Positions 47,872 through 58,890 of a stretch of DNA of 64,000 bases are shown piece by piece (the stretch's first letter is position 1; each line of letters begins with the position of its first letter). The position numbers were made by a program, and so were the translations under genes. Source of the stretch: Pyricularia pennisetigena (lineage: Eukaryota; Ascomycota; Sordariomycetes; Magnaporthales; Pyriculariaceae); the NCBI RefSeq assembly GCF_004337985.1, contig NC_043741.1, forward strand, positions 5,295,445-5,359,444, in the 5' to 3' direction. The notes under the pieces were generated by a model. That model worked only from the letters and a program-made list of their open reading frames with translations. It did not search any database and was not told the origin of the DNA.

Positions 47872-48203
47872 GCTGGAGTTGGTCAGCTGGGACAATTTAG
47901 GCAGGCGGGTTTCTGTGTCATCGAGTACCCTCGATGGGATGGCTTGGATGCTGCCTGGTAACCACAATCACGTGCAAGAGATGCGCTTAAGAGTTTGACA
48001 CATATATAATCAGGCTTACTTTAGCGCTTCTAATATATACACGAATATTGCGCAGATTATAGACATAGGAGACTACCGTCATCCAAACCATCCAAACCAA
48101 CCACTATATACACCAGCTGACAGGTATTTGTCACAGTACCGTTATCCATTACCACATACCCATATGCCCCCCTCGCTCAAGCATCCAACCCCGCTTGAAT
48201 CGC
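47872..48203. other. Convergent 3' intergenic region
   Basis: Separates the plus-strand gene ending at 47,871 from the minus-strand metalloprotease ending at 48,204. It presumably holds both 3' UTRs. No other feature is visible. Confidence 0.6.
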
Positions 48204-49114
48204 TTATTTGCCAGCACGGAACTGGTTAAACATGCTTGACATCCTGGCGTTCTGGCCAGGAGTGAACTCCTCGTAGCAAGAGTCGTCAGAGTAGTCCATG
48301 TAGTTGTGGATGGGGTCAAGACCGGGCTGGTTGGGGCAGCTGTTCCTGCCGATGGGGCAGCCGCTGCTGGCGCTGGCCTGGGCGGGAGTGTCGTCGACCA
48401 AGTCGCCCTGGCCGTTGCAGCCACCCTGGAACGTGTGGTACAGACCGAACCAGTGGCCGACCTCGTGCACGGCGGTCTTGCCCAGGTTGAAACGGTTGAT
48501 GCTGCCGCCAGGAACGGTTCCAGAGGCAATGGTGCAGCCGTCCAGGCGGATGGTGGAGGCGGTGTTGGTGGCGGGGAAATAGCAGTAGCCCAGGACGCCG
48601 CCGGGAATGCTGGACAGGAAGTACAGGTTCAGGTCCTTGTAGGTTCCCTTGCGGAGAGCGGTCTTCATGGCCGTCTCGCTGCCGTCATTGGCCCAGGTGG
48701 GGTTGACGGTGCGGTCGGTGCCCTTGAGGACGAACTGGATGCCCGAGGGGGCGTAGTCCTCGTTCATGACGCGGAGCTGCTGCTGGATGGTGGCATCCTG
48801 TTGAGTAGATATATCAGTACTGGGCCTTGCGAAACAACTCTGCGGTCGGTACGTACAGAAAGGTAGCCGGCAGAAGCAGAAGTGGAGGTGGCAACGACGT
48901 GGACGTAGGTGTCGATGGTGAGGGCGCTCTGGCGGGCGGCAAGGGTGCCGTTGGCGGAAGCCTCGGCCTCGGCGATGGCCATGATGGCAGACGCCTCAAT
49001 CAACTCCGGGCTGGGCTCGGGAGCACCACAGCGGAACTCGGTGTCGATGGCGAGGGCGCTGACGGACGAAGCCGCCAGGGCGAAAAGGAAGGACTTGACA
49101 AAGTTGATCTGCAT
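48204..49114 (-). CDS. Secreted zinc metalloprotease, M43 (pappalysin-like) family
   Basis: Two exons: 49,114-48,857 and 48,797-48,204, with a 59-bp intron (donor GTACGT, acceptor ACAG) in phase 0, giving 283 residues. Residues 1-20 form a signal peptide ([20 protein letters not shown]). A short propeptide-like segment with Cys28 follows. The zinc site [11 protein letters not shown] is at residues 197-207 (His197, Glu198, His201, His207) and the Met-turn NYMDYS has Met253. This is the extended HEXXHXXGXXH of the metzincin M43B group. Paired cysteines ([18 protein letters not shown]) are typical of fungal extracellular members. It probably cleaves extracellular proteins. Length and architecture match the fungal family. 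Confidence 0.93.
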
Positions 49115-51440
49115 GATTGCGGTGGACTGGGAGAGCTTGCTTCAGCTGCTTAAAAGAAATGCCGCTATAACTTAATATGCGGAACAGCGAGGGGACGAGT
49201 GATGCCGGAGATGATTGTGCTGGTAGTGTAGCGGTTGGATGATCTGGCCGATAGCTCCTGTCTTCCAGAAAAAAAGACGAGACTGAGAAGAGCGTCCATG
49301 GCTGCTTTTATGTTCAACATCGACACTCGTCCGCCAGGCCGAGGAAACGAGGTTAAAGGAGGCATCCCGCCGTCGACCACACAAGGCTTTGATCACGGTG
49401 TGGGACCGATGCCCAAGAGGCTAAGACACCTGCCGAATTGAACTTGCAGCGTGGCATCGCTGATGGGCGTCATGTCGAATGAAGCAGGTCGGCTAGTCGG
49501 CGTGACGGTGGAGCTCGAGCTCCCGGGCGGGCTGAGCTGAGATGGAGCTGGCTGGCTGTGAACGGTGGGTTTCATATTCTCCTTTGACGGGGAGTGAATC
49601 TAAATGGTGGGAGCGGTAATTCTGGTGGGCCTCTGGAAATCGAACGCCGCGGGCAAAGGACCAATAGTCGACACCAAAAGGCATCAGTATGGATAGAATA
49701 GAGGGTCGGTTGCTATCAAAAAGGCGAGTAAGACAGGGGGTTCGGAGAGGGCCGTGTGATATTATTGCTGCGCGTGTTCTGGCAAAAGCAATCCGTCGCG
49801 GCGTAGAAGGGAGATGGACAAGGCAGACAGACCTGCTGGATCAAGCCTAGCGGGCCCGAGGTTCGGCCAATTGCCTGCTTGAGATATCTGGAGGACTCGT
49901 GCTTGCGGCTGCAGGGGAACAGCCGCGCTCAGAATCCGGTAGTCGGCTGCTATCTTGGTTCCTGGACACAGCGGGGAAATAACGTCGGTTTGGTGTCCGC
50001 TTTTGGCAGGACCTCAAGCTGGAGTGTTACTGGCGACCTCTCCAGGAAAGTCCAATGTCCGACCTCAGCCTTGGCATGCCCCCCGCATAATCGCGACTGA
50101 CTCTACCACTACCGAGCACCATTTCCCTGTCACCCACTGCCTTGCCGGTATATGTGGAATACGCCTACGTCTTGCCCAATCAAGGAAAATACGTGGGGTG
50201 GTGGCAGGGGGAGGACAAGTTCTTATCTTTAGAGGTTCTGATTTTATTGATTCCAGTGCAACACAGATTTTCTTGGCAAGGGGACGATCAATGCAAAGTT
50301 GAATTCTCAATCTCTCGTGTTGCCGTATTCAATCAATCAATACCCTCCCAAACCTCCTTTAAAACACAACCTTTGGCAACCTCGGCAGCCGGGAATTGAC
50401 GATGGAGGATCGATAAGGAGAACGCACCCACATCATCCCCACCATATCTTTTTGGGCAGGTACCTATCGCTAATCTATCGATCACGTGCTCAAGCTTTGC
50501 TGTAATTCAGGGCACGGCTGGTTGCTTCGGGGCTGTAAGCCTGTAACGTATCGACAGGTGTGTGTCGGTCTTTGTTCGCATTCAGCCACGTGCGGCCAAT
50601 GCCTTGAACCCCTTTTCACATCACCAGGCTCTGATATTCTGAGCTTCATTAAGTAACAAGCTTGTAAATATCACTTGCATCTTCATTCAGACGAAGGATT
50701 CTGATCGCATCCTTCCCGCCGATCAGTCAGAATCCAATCGTCAATACCATCCGAACTGTTGCTGCTTGGCACTCATTCCACCCCACAGTTTCTTGGTACG
50801 CACACAGGGATGCCACCGGCTCATGAAAATTGGTTGCGGAGAGACCCGAATCCTAAATTCTCCGGCCCTGGCAAAAATTCGACATTATAAATTGATTATG
50901 CGATTCAAGTCTCTGAGATTAACCCCTAAAAACCACGGAAACAGCCGGGAGGATGATCTGTTGCAGGCTATATTGCCGAAGTCACTGGCATTAGTCAGAG
51001 ACGGGAGCTTTCGTCTTTTGGCTGTGTTCTTTAGTGCAACATGATCCGTAAGGGATATCTGTTGCAGTAGAGAGATCTTGGCATCACATGACCAGGAGAG
51101 CTTAGTCAGCGCTGGGAGCACCATTGTACGGTAGTGTGCGTCAATATCTGTCTGTCTCAAGCCAACCGGGGATCAAGCCACCCGGGATCACCGGCTATCG
51201 TCACGAACTCGTCACGAACTAAACCAAACGCCGAGATGGCTTGAAATTGAAGAGAAAAAAAAAACCCCTTATTGCAGTTCCGTATTGACCTGTCAACTCT
51301 ATCAAAAAAAAACCCTCACAAAAAAGATAACCAACCACTCCACTCAGTCTATCAAACAGGAATCCATTTACCTTTCCTGGTTTCGACACTCAACAAAAAT
51401 GTCAACTCCAAGCACCAGTGCAGTGTCTAGTCGGCGGCCG
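49115..51440. other. Intergenic region; metalloprotease promoter side
   Basis: On the minus strand ATAAAAGCAGCC lies at about 49,303-49,314, ~190 bases upstream of the metalloprotease start, and could be a TATA element. The rest contains only short overlapping frames without domains. Direct repeats such as CGTCACGAACT (twice near 51,197-51,219) are minor. Confidence 0.5.
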
Positions 51441-51960
51441 CTACTGATTGCGGCCAGCGTCACCTCCCTGCGAAGCAGAGGAAGTATTGGACTGCGTGGT
51501 GTTAATCCACCCGCTGACCATGTTCGTCAACCCGTCAATCCTGGCGCGCATCTCCTCGATAGACTGCATGACATGTGCATTTTGGTCCTGAACCTCTTTC
51601 CTGGCCACATCCCGGCATATGCCCTTTGCCTTCTTCGTCTGGATCTGCATTCGCTCATCTGACTGCAGTTGTGCCCTGATGCCGCAGAGCTCCTCTTTGA
51701 TGCCAAATATGGCGTCGTCCATCGTCTGGGTTGTTGTCACACCCAGACCTGACATGCCCTTGGCCAGGTCCGAAAGGTTACTGCAACCCGCCTGTTAGTC
51801 GAGGTGTTCGTCCCCCATGAAGCCGCTCATTCGCCACCAGCTGAACTAAGGCTACCTACTCCTGTGGGTGTTGCTGCTGCGTTGAGTTTCTTGAAGGCTG
51901 AGCCTGCATCGAAACTGGCTGCTGGCTGCCACCGCGGTTGAAGGCGTTTCTTTGACTCAT
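51441..51960 (-). CDS. Small coiled-coil hypothetical protein
   Basis: Two exons: 51,960-51,860 and 51,780-51,441, with a 79-bp intron (donor GTAGGT, branch-like CTAAC, acceptor TTGCAG), phase 2, giving 146 residues. The N-terminus is Gln/Ser/Asn-rich and disordered (MSQRNAFNRGGSQQP). Residues ~50-125 form a charged, heptad-like helix (IFGIKEELCGIRAQLQSDER, then SIEEMRARIDGLTNMVSGW). No signal peptide or membrane span is visible. The start is chosen because only this exon 1 keeps the frame through the consensus intron; the upstream ATG at 52,087 is in a different frame. I do not recognise the family; a cytoplasmic or nuclear scaffold or adaptor is possible but unproven. Confidence 0.75.
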
Positions 51961-53201
51961 GGCGTGGTGTGCTTGCGTTGTGAGTGTTTGAGTGATGTTG
52001 TGTGTGACAAGATGCCTCTCTGGAAGAGCTGTGTCTGACAGTCGGTCCGAGAAGAGGCTCTGAAGAAAAAGAAGAAGAAGAAGCCATATCTGCTATTTAT
52101 CTTTGTCGCAAAACATGTCCTTACCTCCGGCGGCCCCGTTCTCAAGATTTGCATCGAACATGGCTAGAAACTAACCTGTCAGGTCCTCCTGAGACATCAC
52201 AGCAGGGTGTTAAGGATGGCAACGAAACGAAAGTTCTGGCGGTCAAGATACAAACGGAACCAAGTGCACATTTATTGTACTAGCATTGACAGCGCGACCA
52301 TGCCAGACTAAGAAGTGACATGTTGCTGCAGAGGTCTAGTCATGACTCCCTGTGGGACAAAGCCTTGCCAAGCATGCAGCCCAACTGTCCTGCCATGCTA
52401 CAAAGATTCTTACTCCAGATGTTACCACACAAAAGTCTTGGCATGGTTATAGCCTACGTCTGTCCTGAACCACATCATGCAGCATCAAAGTACCATCTTC
52501 AACGAACTCACGAAGAGAGACAGAGAGAGCTCCAAATCCCGACTTGCCACCGCTCTGCACGTCTGAGTCTGAGCAAACGGCTTTTACATTTACTCAACGT
52601 TCACTGGCTTAAAGTTAGACAAAGGGAATGCCGATCTGTTCTCATTCTTTCAACTTCCCTTTCTCAATCTATATAGATTGGGTTGTACAGCAGTCACAGT
52701 TGCATAGGGTTTACCGTCTTCCCTGTCCCTGCTTGAATGCAACGATTGATAAAATGTCGTCAACCTGCGCTCTGGCTGCACAGCCACAGTACCCCCGCAT
52801 GCCTCCTGAGGTCAAAAGACAAGTGTGCCGGCAACCCACATCACAACCCTTGATTCAGCTTAGCAATGAGAGACAAGATAATCAAACATGCTCGCCACCA
52901 GCAGGTCGAGTTTTTGGAGCCACTGCCAGCCGTATGGCCCCTCAAGATTCCCAAATGAGGAAAAACGAAAAAGCAAGGAGCGTGAAGAAAAGCCAACGTG
53001 GTTAGGCTGTGCTATGTTCCATCAAATAATCAGCTAACGCAATCAAGGTTTGCCCCTAATTATACCAGACCGTTACACCTAACGCCTTTTCTCGTGAGGT
53101 GGAGCTAGTCACGGTTGACAGGCGCCCAGGCACGCCAATCCATAATAGAAACCATTGGGCCACGTTATAAATTGTTAACCTATATCACATTTTTATTTTA
53201 C
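51961..53201. other. Intergenic region, no supported gene
   Basis: Several 60-125-codon frames on the plus strand (52,320-53,005) have no domain or codon bias. A small GAA/CTT microsatellite lies near 52,062-52,084. It ends in A/T-rich sequence just downstream of the mannosyltransferase stop. Confidence 0.5.
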
Positions 53202-54724
53202 TCAGTTCTTTTCGCTGGTTTCGTGAAGAGATTGATCCCAAGGAACCCATTTCTGCGTCTGCCACGTCCTAGCACACAAAACTTCCTTTGGCGGAGTTAA
53301 CTGCCAACTTATCCTCTCCGGAATTGGAGTTTCATCCAGCTCCGGACCCTTATCCCCCACAACGTCCGAAACAAAACCTTTCACCTTTTTTATTTTCTCC
53401 CCATCGGACATAGTGTATGATAAAGCTACGCTCGGCACCGCAGCTATTTTTCCAAAGCCGCGATACCAAAGATCTTTGGCGAAGAGCGTCGGCTCGCCCA
53501 TATAACACTCTCCATCCTGCTCCATATTTCTCCGGAACCTGACGGGGTCGGCCTTGTGCCGTGGATCGGCGACGTCGCTGCTCCAGCTAATTCCGGGTCG
53601 GATCGCCGTCCGAAAAAGTGGCGCGGCATGGAAGGCCACGGCACCATTCCAGCACGCAAAGACCTGAAAGGGCCGGCGGGCGTCGAAACGCTCCCTAGAA
53701 AGAGCGTCGCTGGAATTGGGCAGGAGTTGTCCCGAAAACTCCCAGCTGCCGTTATGTGGAACCCTGAAAAAGGTGTCTCCGGCCAGCGTCCTCGAAACCC
53801 AGATATCGTAAAAGGTGCCCTCGAATATATAGTCCATGGCGCAGGTCATGTCGGCGTCCTGCACTTTCCGCTGATGTACGAGTTCGAGTATATCCTCAGT
53901 ACATATGGCGACATCGTTAATAAAAATAATAGTCGTTTCGGTTGTGTAACGGCCGCTGTCCTGGGGTGACGGGTTCGTCAGGGGTGCCAAAACAAGGTTG
54001 CGGAGTCGTGCGAGGTTCATAATCCGGTCTTCGCCTTCGGTTCCGGGGTAAATGGCAGGATGGCGCAGGTAATATTTGGCGCCCATTCCCTCTATTTTGG
54101 GGCGAAGTGCCTGCAGTACATCGTAAACGCCGTCTGGTGTGCCTCCGCCTCCAACTAGCGATAGGGCACAGTAGGAGGGCCCGAGGAATCGCATAGCTTC
54201 TATAACCGAGGCCAAAAGTCGCGGCAGGAGTTCCACGCCCTCGTCACGGAGGTCCAGGGCGAACATGTAGTGAAACTTGGTCTTTTCAAAGAACTTTGGG
54301 TGAGGTTGGAGGTGTTGGTAACGTCGCACGTTGATGGCTGGACAATCGAATCGAGGCCGCGCCGTTGATTTAGGGTTGACGATAGTTTCAATGTATGATG
54401 CCACATCGCTATGGGATAGCAAGGGCACTGCATGACAACGCAAAGGTCATTTGAATGTCATAGCGAACAAGACCGCAATCGCGAATGTGGGCGCAATTTA
54501 CCACAAGGCGCCTCCTGTACAGTTTGGTTTATTTGGAAAGGCATATTTCCAACGGCTGGGGCAGTCGGCCGCGCCATCCATTCCCAGTTATTTGGAGATA
54601 TAGACGATTCGGTCCCTAAATGCATAAATAACAAAAGGGTAAAAGCGACGAAACCAACTTTGAACCAATTGCGCCTGTAAGCAACAACAACCACGCCTCT
54701 TTTTGCTGATTTTATAATCGACAT
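53202..54724 (-). CDS. GT69-type alpha-1,3-mannosyltransferase (CMT1/CAP59-like)
   Basis: Two exons: 54,724-54,502 and 54,427-53,202, with a 74-bp intron (donor GTAAAT, acceptor TGCAG), phase 1, giving 482 residues. This is a type II membrane protein: a basic N-terminus (KSAKRG, YRRN) is followed by one hydrophobic anchor at residues ~20-37 (WFKVGFVAFTLLLFMHLG), then a luminal domain. Family hallmarks are LVGGGGTPDGV, FINDVAICTEDILEL (residues 243-257, the presumed Asp-containing nucleotide-sugar site), MTCAMDY, FACWNGAVAF and GECYMGEPTLFAKDLW, in the order known from the Cryptococcus CMT1/CAP59 group (GT69). It probably acts in the Golgi on wall or glycan mannosylation. The 413-codon frame starting at 54,443 lacks the anchor, so the spliced start is preferred. 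Confidence 0.92.
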
Positions 54725-55439
54725 TTTTTTTTTTTTAGAGAAAAAAAAAATTCGGAGCGAGTCTAGATAGGTGGCGGTGGTTTTTGGGCATTTCAGATTA
54801 CACAAAGAATTTGATGGGTTGCTAGCATTGTTTTGACTTACAATCTTTACAGTAATCTTTTCCATTCGTTTGCATGGCCCCATGGTTTTATAAAAGGTCG
54901 TTTATATGTTGTTGGCCCAAAGGGGTTAACGTTGTTGTGTCAGTAAACGAAAGGGGAACATATGCCAAGATGCTTACCACTAGGGTGTTATGCAGTTTTT
55001 TATTCGAGGGATATGTAAAGTAGCCAATAATGGACAAACAACTTAGCGCCAGGGACATTAAGCGAGTCCGCCCTGTAACATTACCATTTAAATAACCGAG
55101 AATTCTGGCGCTTCAACGGCTTGGCTCAGTTATGTTAGTGGTCGCAGACTGCTGGCACCTCACCACACATCCATGTCGACTAGTAAACATGATCAAGCAA
55201 GAGAATAACGGCCGCAAGGGTAAATGTCGGTTGGCAAGGTAGGTATGTGAGGTATCTCATGGTCAGCCTGGGGGGTTATTCCTAAAGGCGCGTCCGTTCT
55301 TGACACTGTTGGTACGTTTTTGGACAAGTCGGACTGAGGCCGAGTGTTACTTGGTACTTTTTTCCAGGTAATCTTATAATTCACTCGCGGTCCCCAGAGA
55401 CAGTGAGAACTACTCGCATGTTCTACAAACCACCAAGGG

Positions 55440-55479
<40 letters not shown>

Positions 55480-55597
55480 TTTGCTACTATCCAAAATCAT
55501 ATTTGGGCGCCTTCGTCGTCCTATCTTATTTTTATTTACATATCAAATCCTCTGCCTGACACCTTTGTCGATGCTATAGTCATCGCAAGTTTCCGAT
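54725..55597. other. Intergenic region with poly-T tract
   Basis: Divergent promoter region between the mannosyltransferase and the small secreted candidate. T runs occur at 54,726-54,735 and at about 55,440-55,477 (38 bases). No gene is supported. Confidence 0.5.
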
Positions 55598-56056
55598 ATG
55601 TATTTAATGTGCGGGCTATATTTGACTTGTGGCTTATACGCCGTCCCTGGAACGGCAGCCGTTGCTTTCCCAGGCGCAGCGCCAACTAGGACAATACAGG
55701 CTACAACTAGGTCTGCATTAGAGCCACGACAAGCTGCTACTCCCTCACCCTTCATCGACCCGGGTGGCCGCATCCGGGGCAACGTCGTGCTAACCACGTT
55801 GAGTACCTATACCGGGATAACAACTGTGTGTAGCTACACGAGCGGGAATAAAAACGCTCCGCGCTTTGCTTCCGGCGGCTTCGACTATCGGGTCGATCTG
55901 CAGCACTCCCTCTTTGGTATCTGCGAGACCGAGGTCGAAGCAGCAACCAAGTGCAATTTGAGAGTCGCATGTTTTGATGACCATACCTGCACAAGTGAAT
56001 GTGGGAATTTGTATTCAAAATTCCGACAACCAAAAACTGGCTATCTAATAGTATAA
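55598..56056 (+). CDS. Candidate small cysteine-containing secreted protein
   Basis: 152-codon frame. The N-terminus is hydrophobic but atypical (MYLMCGLYLTCGLYAVPG), with a possible signal cleavage near residue 27. A probable Kex2-like site EPRQ lies at about residue 42. Cysteines in the mature part are arranged as VCSYTS, GICETE, TKCNLRVACFDDHTCTSECG, reminiscent of fungal secreted proteins with an FDYRVD...LFGICETEVEAA pattern followed by a CX5CX5CX3C cluster. The frame ends abruptly at an A/T-rich region, so the gene may be truncated, or a downstream intron or exon may be missed. Codon usage is less biased than in neighbours. Function unknown; an effector or adhesion role would be speculation. 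Confidence 0.5.
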   Translation: MYLMCGLYLTCGLYAVPGTAAVAFPGAAPTRTIQATTRSALEPRQAATPSPFIDPGGRIRGNVVLTTLSTYTGITTVCSYTSGNKNAPRFASGGFDYRVDLQHSLFGICETEVEAATKCNLRVACFDDHTCTSECGNLYSKFRQPKTGYLIV

Positions 56057-57047
56057 ATCTTCTATTTATAGAGGGGTTTTTTTTTGTGAAAACTCTTAAA
56101 TAAATTCCTATTTTTATTTTACAAATTCGAGTAAAAATAGTACAAGTATTTTGTAAACAGCATTTTACAAGACAGTTAGCAATATATTTAGTACGATTGA
56201 GTCTGACTGGCTGCTCGCTTTAACTAATAATAAACTAATTTTTGAAACCAAAAGATAAAAATACTTACAAATTGTTAGTAAGCGAAATATTCTAAAAGAT
56301 ATAAAATAATAAAGAAAATCTTGTATTTAAAAATAAAAAAAATATTTAAATAGATATTTTTTTTCGAAATGTCAAGTAAAATCGGTTATAGTTGAATATA
56401 TTTTTCAGTTTTTTACAGTATAAATTTTAACAAGGAGATTACAAAAACAAACATTCAACATGTACGGTTTCCATAAGCAAAACAAGTGAAAAAAAAAACC
56501 AGGAAGGTCGAGACGGATGGCAGCGAGGCAGGGAGGACTGCACAAGTTTCTTGAAGGAAGGGATTCAGCTATGAGGGCAAAGTCAAATGCCTACCCTAGT
56601 CAAGCAGCACCAGATAACGGCTAGTAGTGAAGCAATTCCGTCATCAGAACCGAATCAGTGGTCTATGGAATCCGAATGAGAAATGACGCGTGCAGAAAGC
56701 CTCGGCCCTGGAAAGTTGTCCTGGTGCTGAGGTGAGCTTGGAGGTTGTGGTGAGGTTGGGGAGGGTTTGACTTGGAGAATCAGCTTAAGACCTTGAATCG
56801 AAGAGGAGAGATGTGAACTAAATATGATCATACCAAAGTACGTGCTGTGGCTGCCAGATTTGGGCATATCCACCCTATTTCCCCTGCACTGCAAAGCACG
56901 GATTCCCATTTGGTGGCTTGTTGGAATTGTTGTTCACCACAGCGTCATGAAAATCACATGCAAGATATGGTCTAAATTAGTCTCACTGAAATTAAAGATT
57001 ATCTATTTCCAAGAAACCAAACCTCACAGCAGACAGACTCATGCCCC
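56057..57047. other. A/T-rich intergenic region
   Basis: 56,060-56,460 is noticeably A/T-rich with many A and T runs. The remainder is ordinary intergenic sequence and probably includes the 3' UTR of the minus-strand gene ending at 57,048. No gene is supported. Confidence 0.5.
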
Positions 57048-58890
57048 TCACGGCGCCACGCTGACAGCACTTCCACCCAAGTTGCTCAAGCACTTGACGT
57101 TGCCGCTCGGCTGCTTCGTGCTCCTCGCACTAAAGGTAAAGTCGCCGTTGCCGGCGCTCGTCATGGTCTGCGAAAAGGCGCCGTCCCGGTTCGAGTACTG
57201 CAGCACCATGCTCGACGCGACCTGCCCATTGCTCCCAGCGACGGATCTGCACGACGCCGCCAGCGTCCCGCCCTGGCTGTTGGTCCAAGTCAGCGACTGG
57301 AACGTGACCGTGTCCGCGACCACGGTGCTGGTGGGCGACGGAGTCGCGGTCGCGGTTGTGGCGGTGGGCTCCGGCGACGGGTCGGTCGACGGCGGCGGGC
57401 AGGAGCTGGTGTTGAAGACGGCGACGCCGCTCTGCGGGAAGGGCGTCAGCGGGCCCCAGATGTTGGTGCCGTCGAAGCCCAGACCATTGGTGGCGTAGTC
57501 CATGTCCTGGAAGTAGTGCTGGGGCGGCGGCAGGCCCGGCGTCGTCAGCTCGGGCTGGATCCACTCGGTGACGGGCGTCATGTACTGGCCGGCCTTGATG
57601 CCGTTCTTGGTGGTCTTGACGCCGTTGTCCGACATGAAGAGGTACTGCTGGGTGTACTTTGTCGGCGCCGTCGACTTGGCCCGGAACTCGAACTTGTTGC
57701 GCACCTGGCCCGCCCGCGTGGCCGCGGCGCCGATCTCCCGGAGCGTTGTTTTGCCAGTGCACACGTCGATGTCGACGGCAGACATGGTCACGCTCGCGGC
57801 TTGGGCGGACGTGTACCCGATCATCTTGGTTTCTGCGGATTCGACGTCCGCGCCGTCGTTGAACACGCCGATGAGCGCGTCCTCGACTCGGATGTAGGTG
57901 GGGTCACCGCGGCTGGGGTCGGTGGTGATCTGCACGTTGGTGGCCACGATCTCGTAGGCATAATATGTGTTCCCGCGCTTGAATCCACTGTACTCGATCC
58001 AGTCGCCGGGAACCAGGGGTGCCATCACCAGCGGGTCGACAGCCAAGCTAACAAGCCCCGTTCGGTCAGTACAATGTCGTCGACCTTTGTTGTAGGAGCG
58101 TGAAAGGCTTGGCAACACTCGACTTACAAAGTGCCTTGTTTCGTCCCTCCAGACAGCACAGGCCGCTGAGAATCAGGACAAAGCGGATCGCTTGCGTTGC
58201 GCGGAACGCACATGGGAAAGCCAGAAAAGGACGTGATGCTGGGGTTCTCCGGGTCTGCTGTGAAGAAAGGATCGGCGTCGTAGACGACACCAAACATGCC
58301 CGTGGGGTCATTGATGCGAATGTCGATTCCATTCTTCATGCCCAGTGTACCGTCCGCGTTGATCTTTTCAATGTAGCCGACGCCAGCTCCCAGGGAGAAC
58401 TGGTTGATGGAGATCTGGCCTGCAATGGGCACTCCATTGACGTAGTTGCCCACAACCTAGCATTTGTACTTTTGTCAGTCGAGTTTCTCGCAGAGAAAAG
58501 CCAAGAAGACTGAGATGCACTTACAGAGATTTCGTAGCCAAGGAACTTTGAGGCCGACCCAACGAAGTCCTTCCACGGCACAAAGGTGGCAGGAAAGGCA
58601 ACCTGGAGGTTCTGGGGCACAGTGACGCTTTGTCCTAATACATCCACAAAACCTCCAGTGTTGAAGGAGTCATCGTTTGCCGTGGCACTAAAAGAAAATA
58701 CGCAAGCTGTCAGTAAGCATACCCCCCCAGAGGGATGGTATATGGTCTGGGTATTGGTATAAAGCCGGCAATGACATGCTCACCCTTCGAAAGCACCAAT
58801 CAGGAGCAGCGGCACATCTTGCGCTCCAACGAACGGAGACACCGCAAGAGCGGCAACAAGAAAAGTGAGAAGGCGGAGCAGGGTAGACAT
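57048..58890 (-). CDS. Four-exon secreted protein of unknown function
   Basis: Exons 58,890-58,784, 58,687-58,525, 58,456-58,128 and 58,047-57,048. The introns are 96, 68 and 80 bp (donors GTGAGC, GTAAGT, GTAAGT; acceptors TTTTAG, GCTAG, TGTTAG; branch-like CTGAC upstream of each). The exons total 1,599 nt and encode 532 residues. Residues 1-23 form a signal peptide (MSTLLRLLTFLVAALAVSPF). The body has conserved-looking segments VNGVPIAGQISINQFSLGAG, DPTGMFGVVYDADPFF and LVPGDWIEYSG. A Pro/Thr/Ser linker at ~417-445 leads to an 87-residue C-terminal beta-type domain with two cysteines, containing SLTWTNSQGGTL and FSARSTKQPSG. No catalytic motif is recognised. Similar architectures occur in conserved fungal extracellular proteins; the role is unknown. 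Confidence 0.87.

Noticed and set aside
52320..53005. Two plus-strand frames of ~120 codons
   Set aside because: No domain, no codon bias, no plausible promoter; probably intergenic.
57130..58103. Long alternative frames over the four-exon secreted gene (210 codons minus, 195 codons plus)
   Set aside because: Low-complexity His/Arg/Ala or Gly/Val composition. The spliced minus-strand model explains all consensus splice sites.
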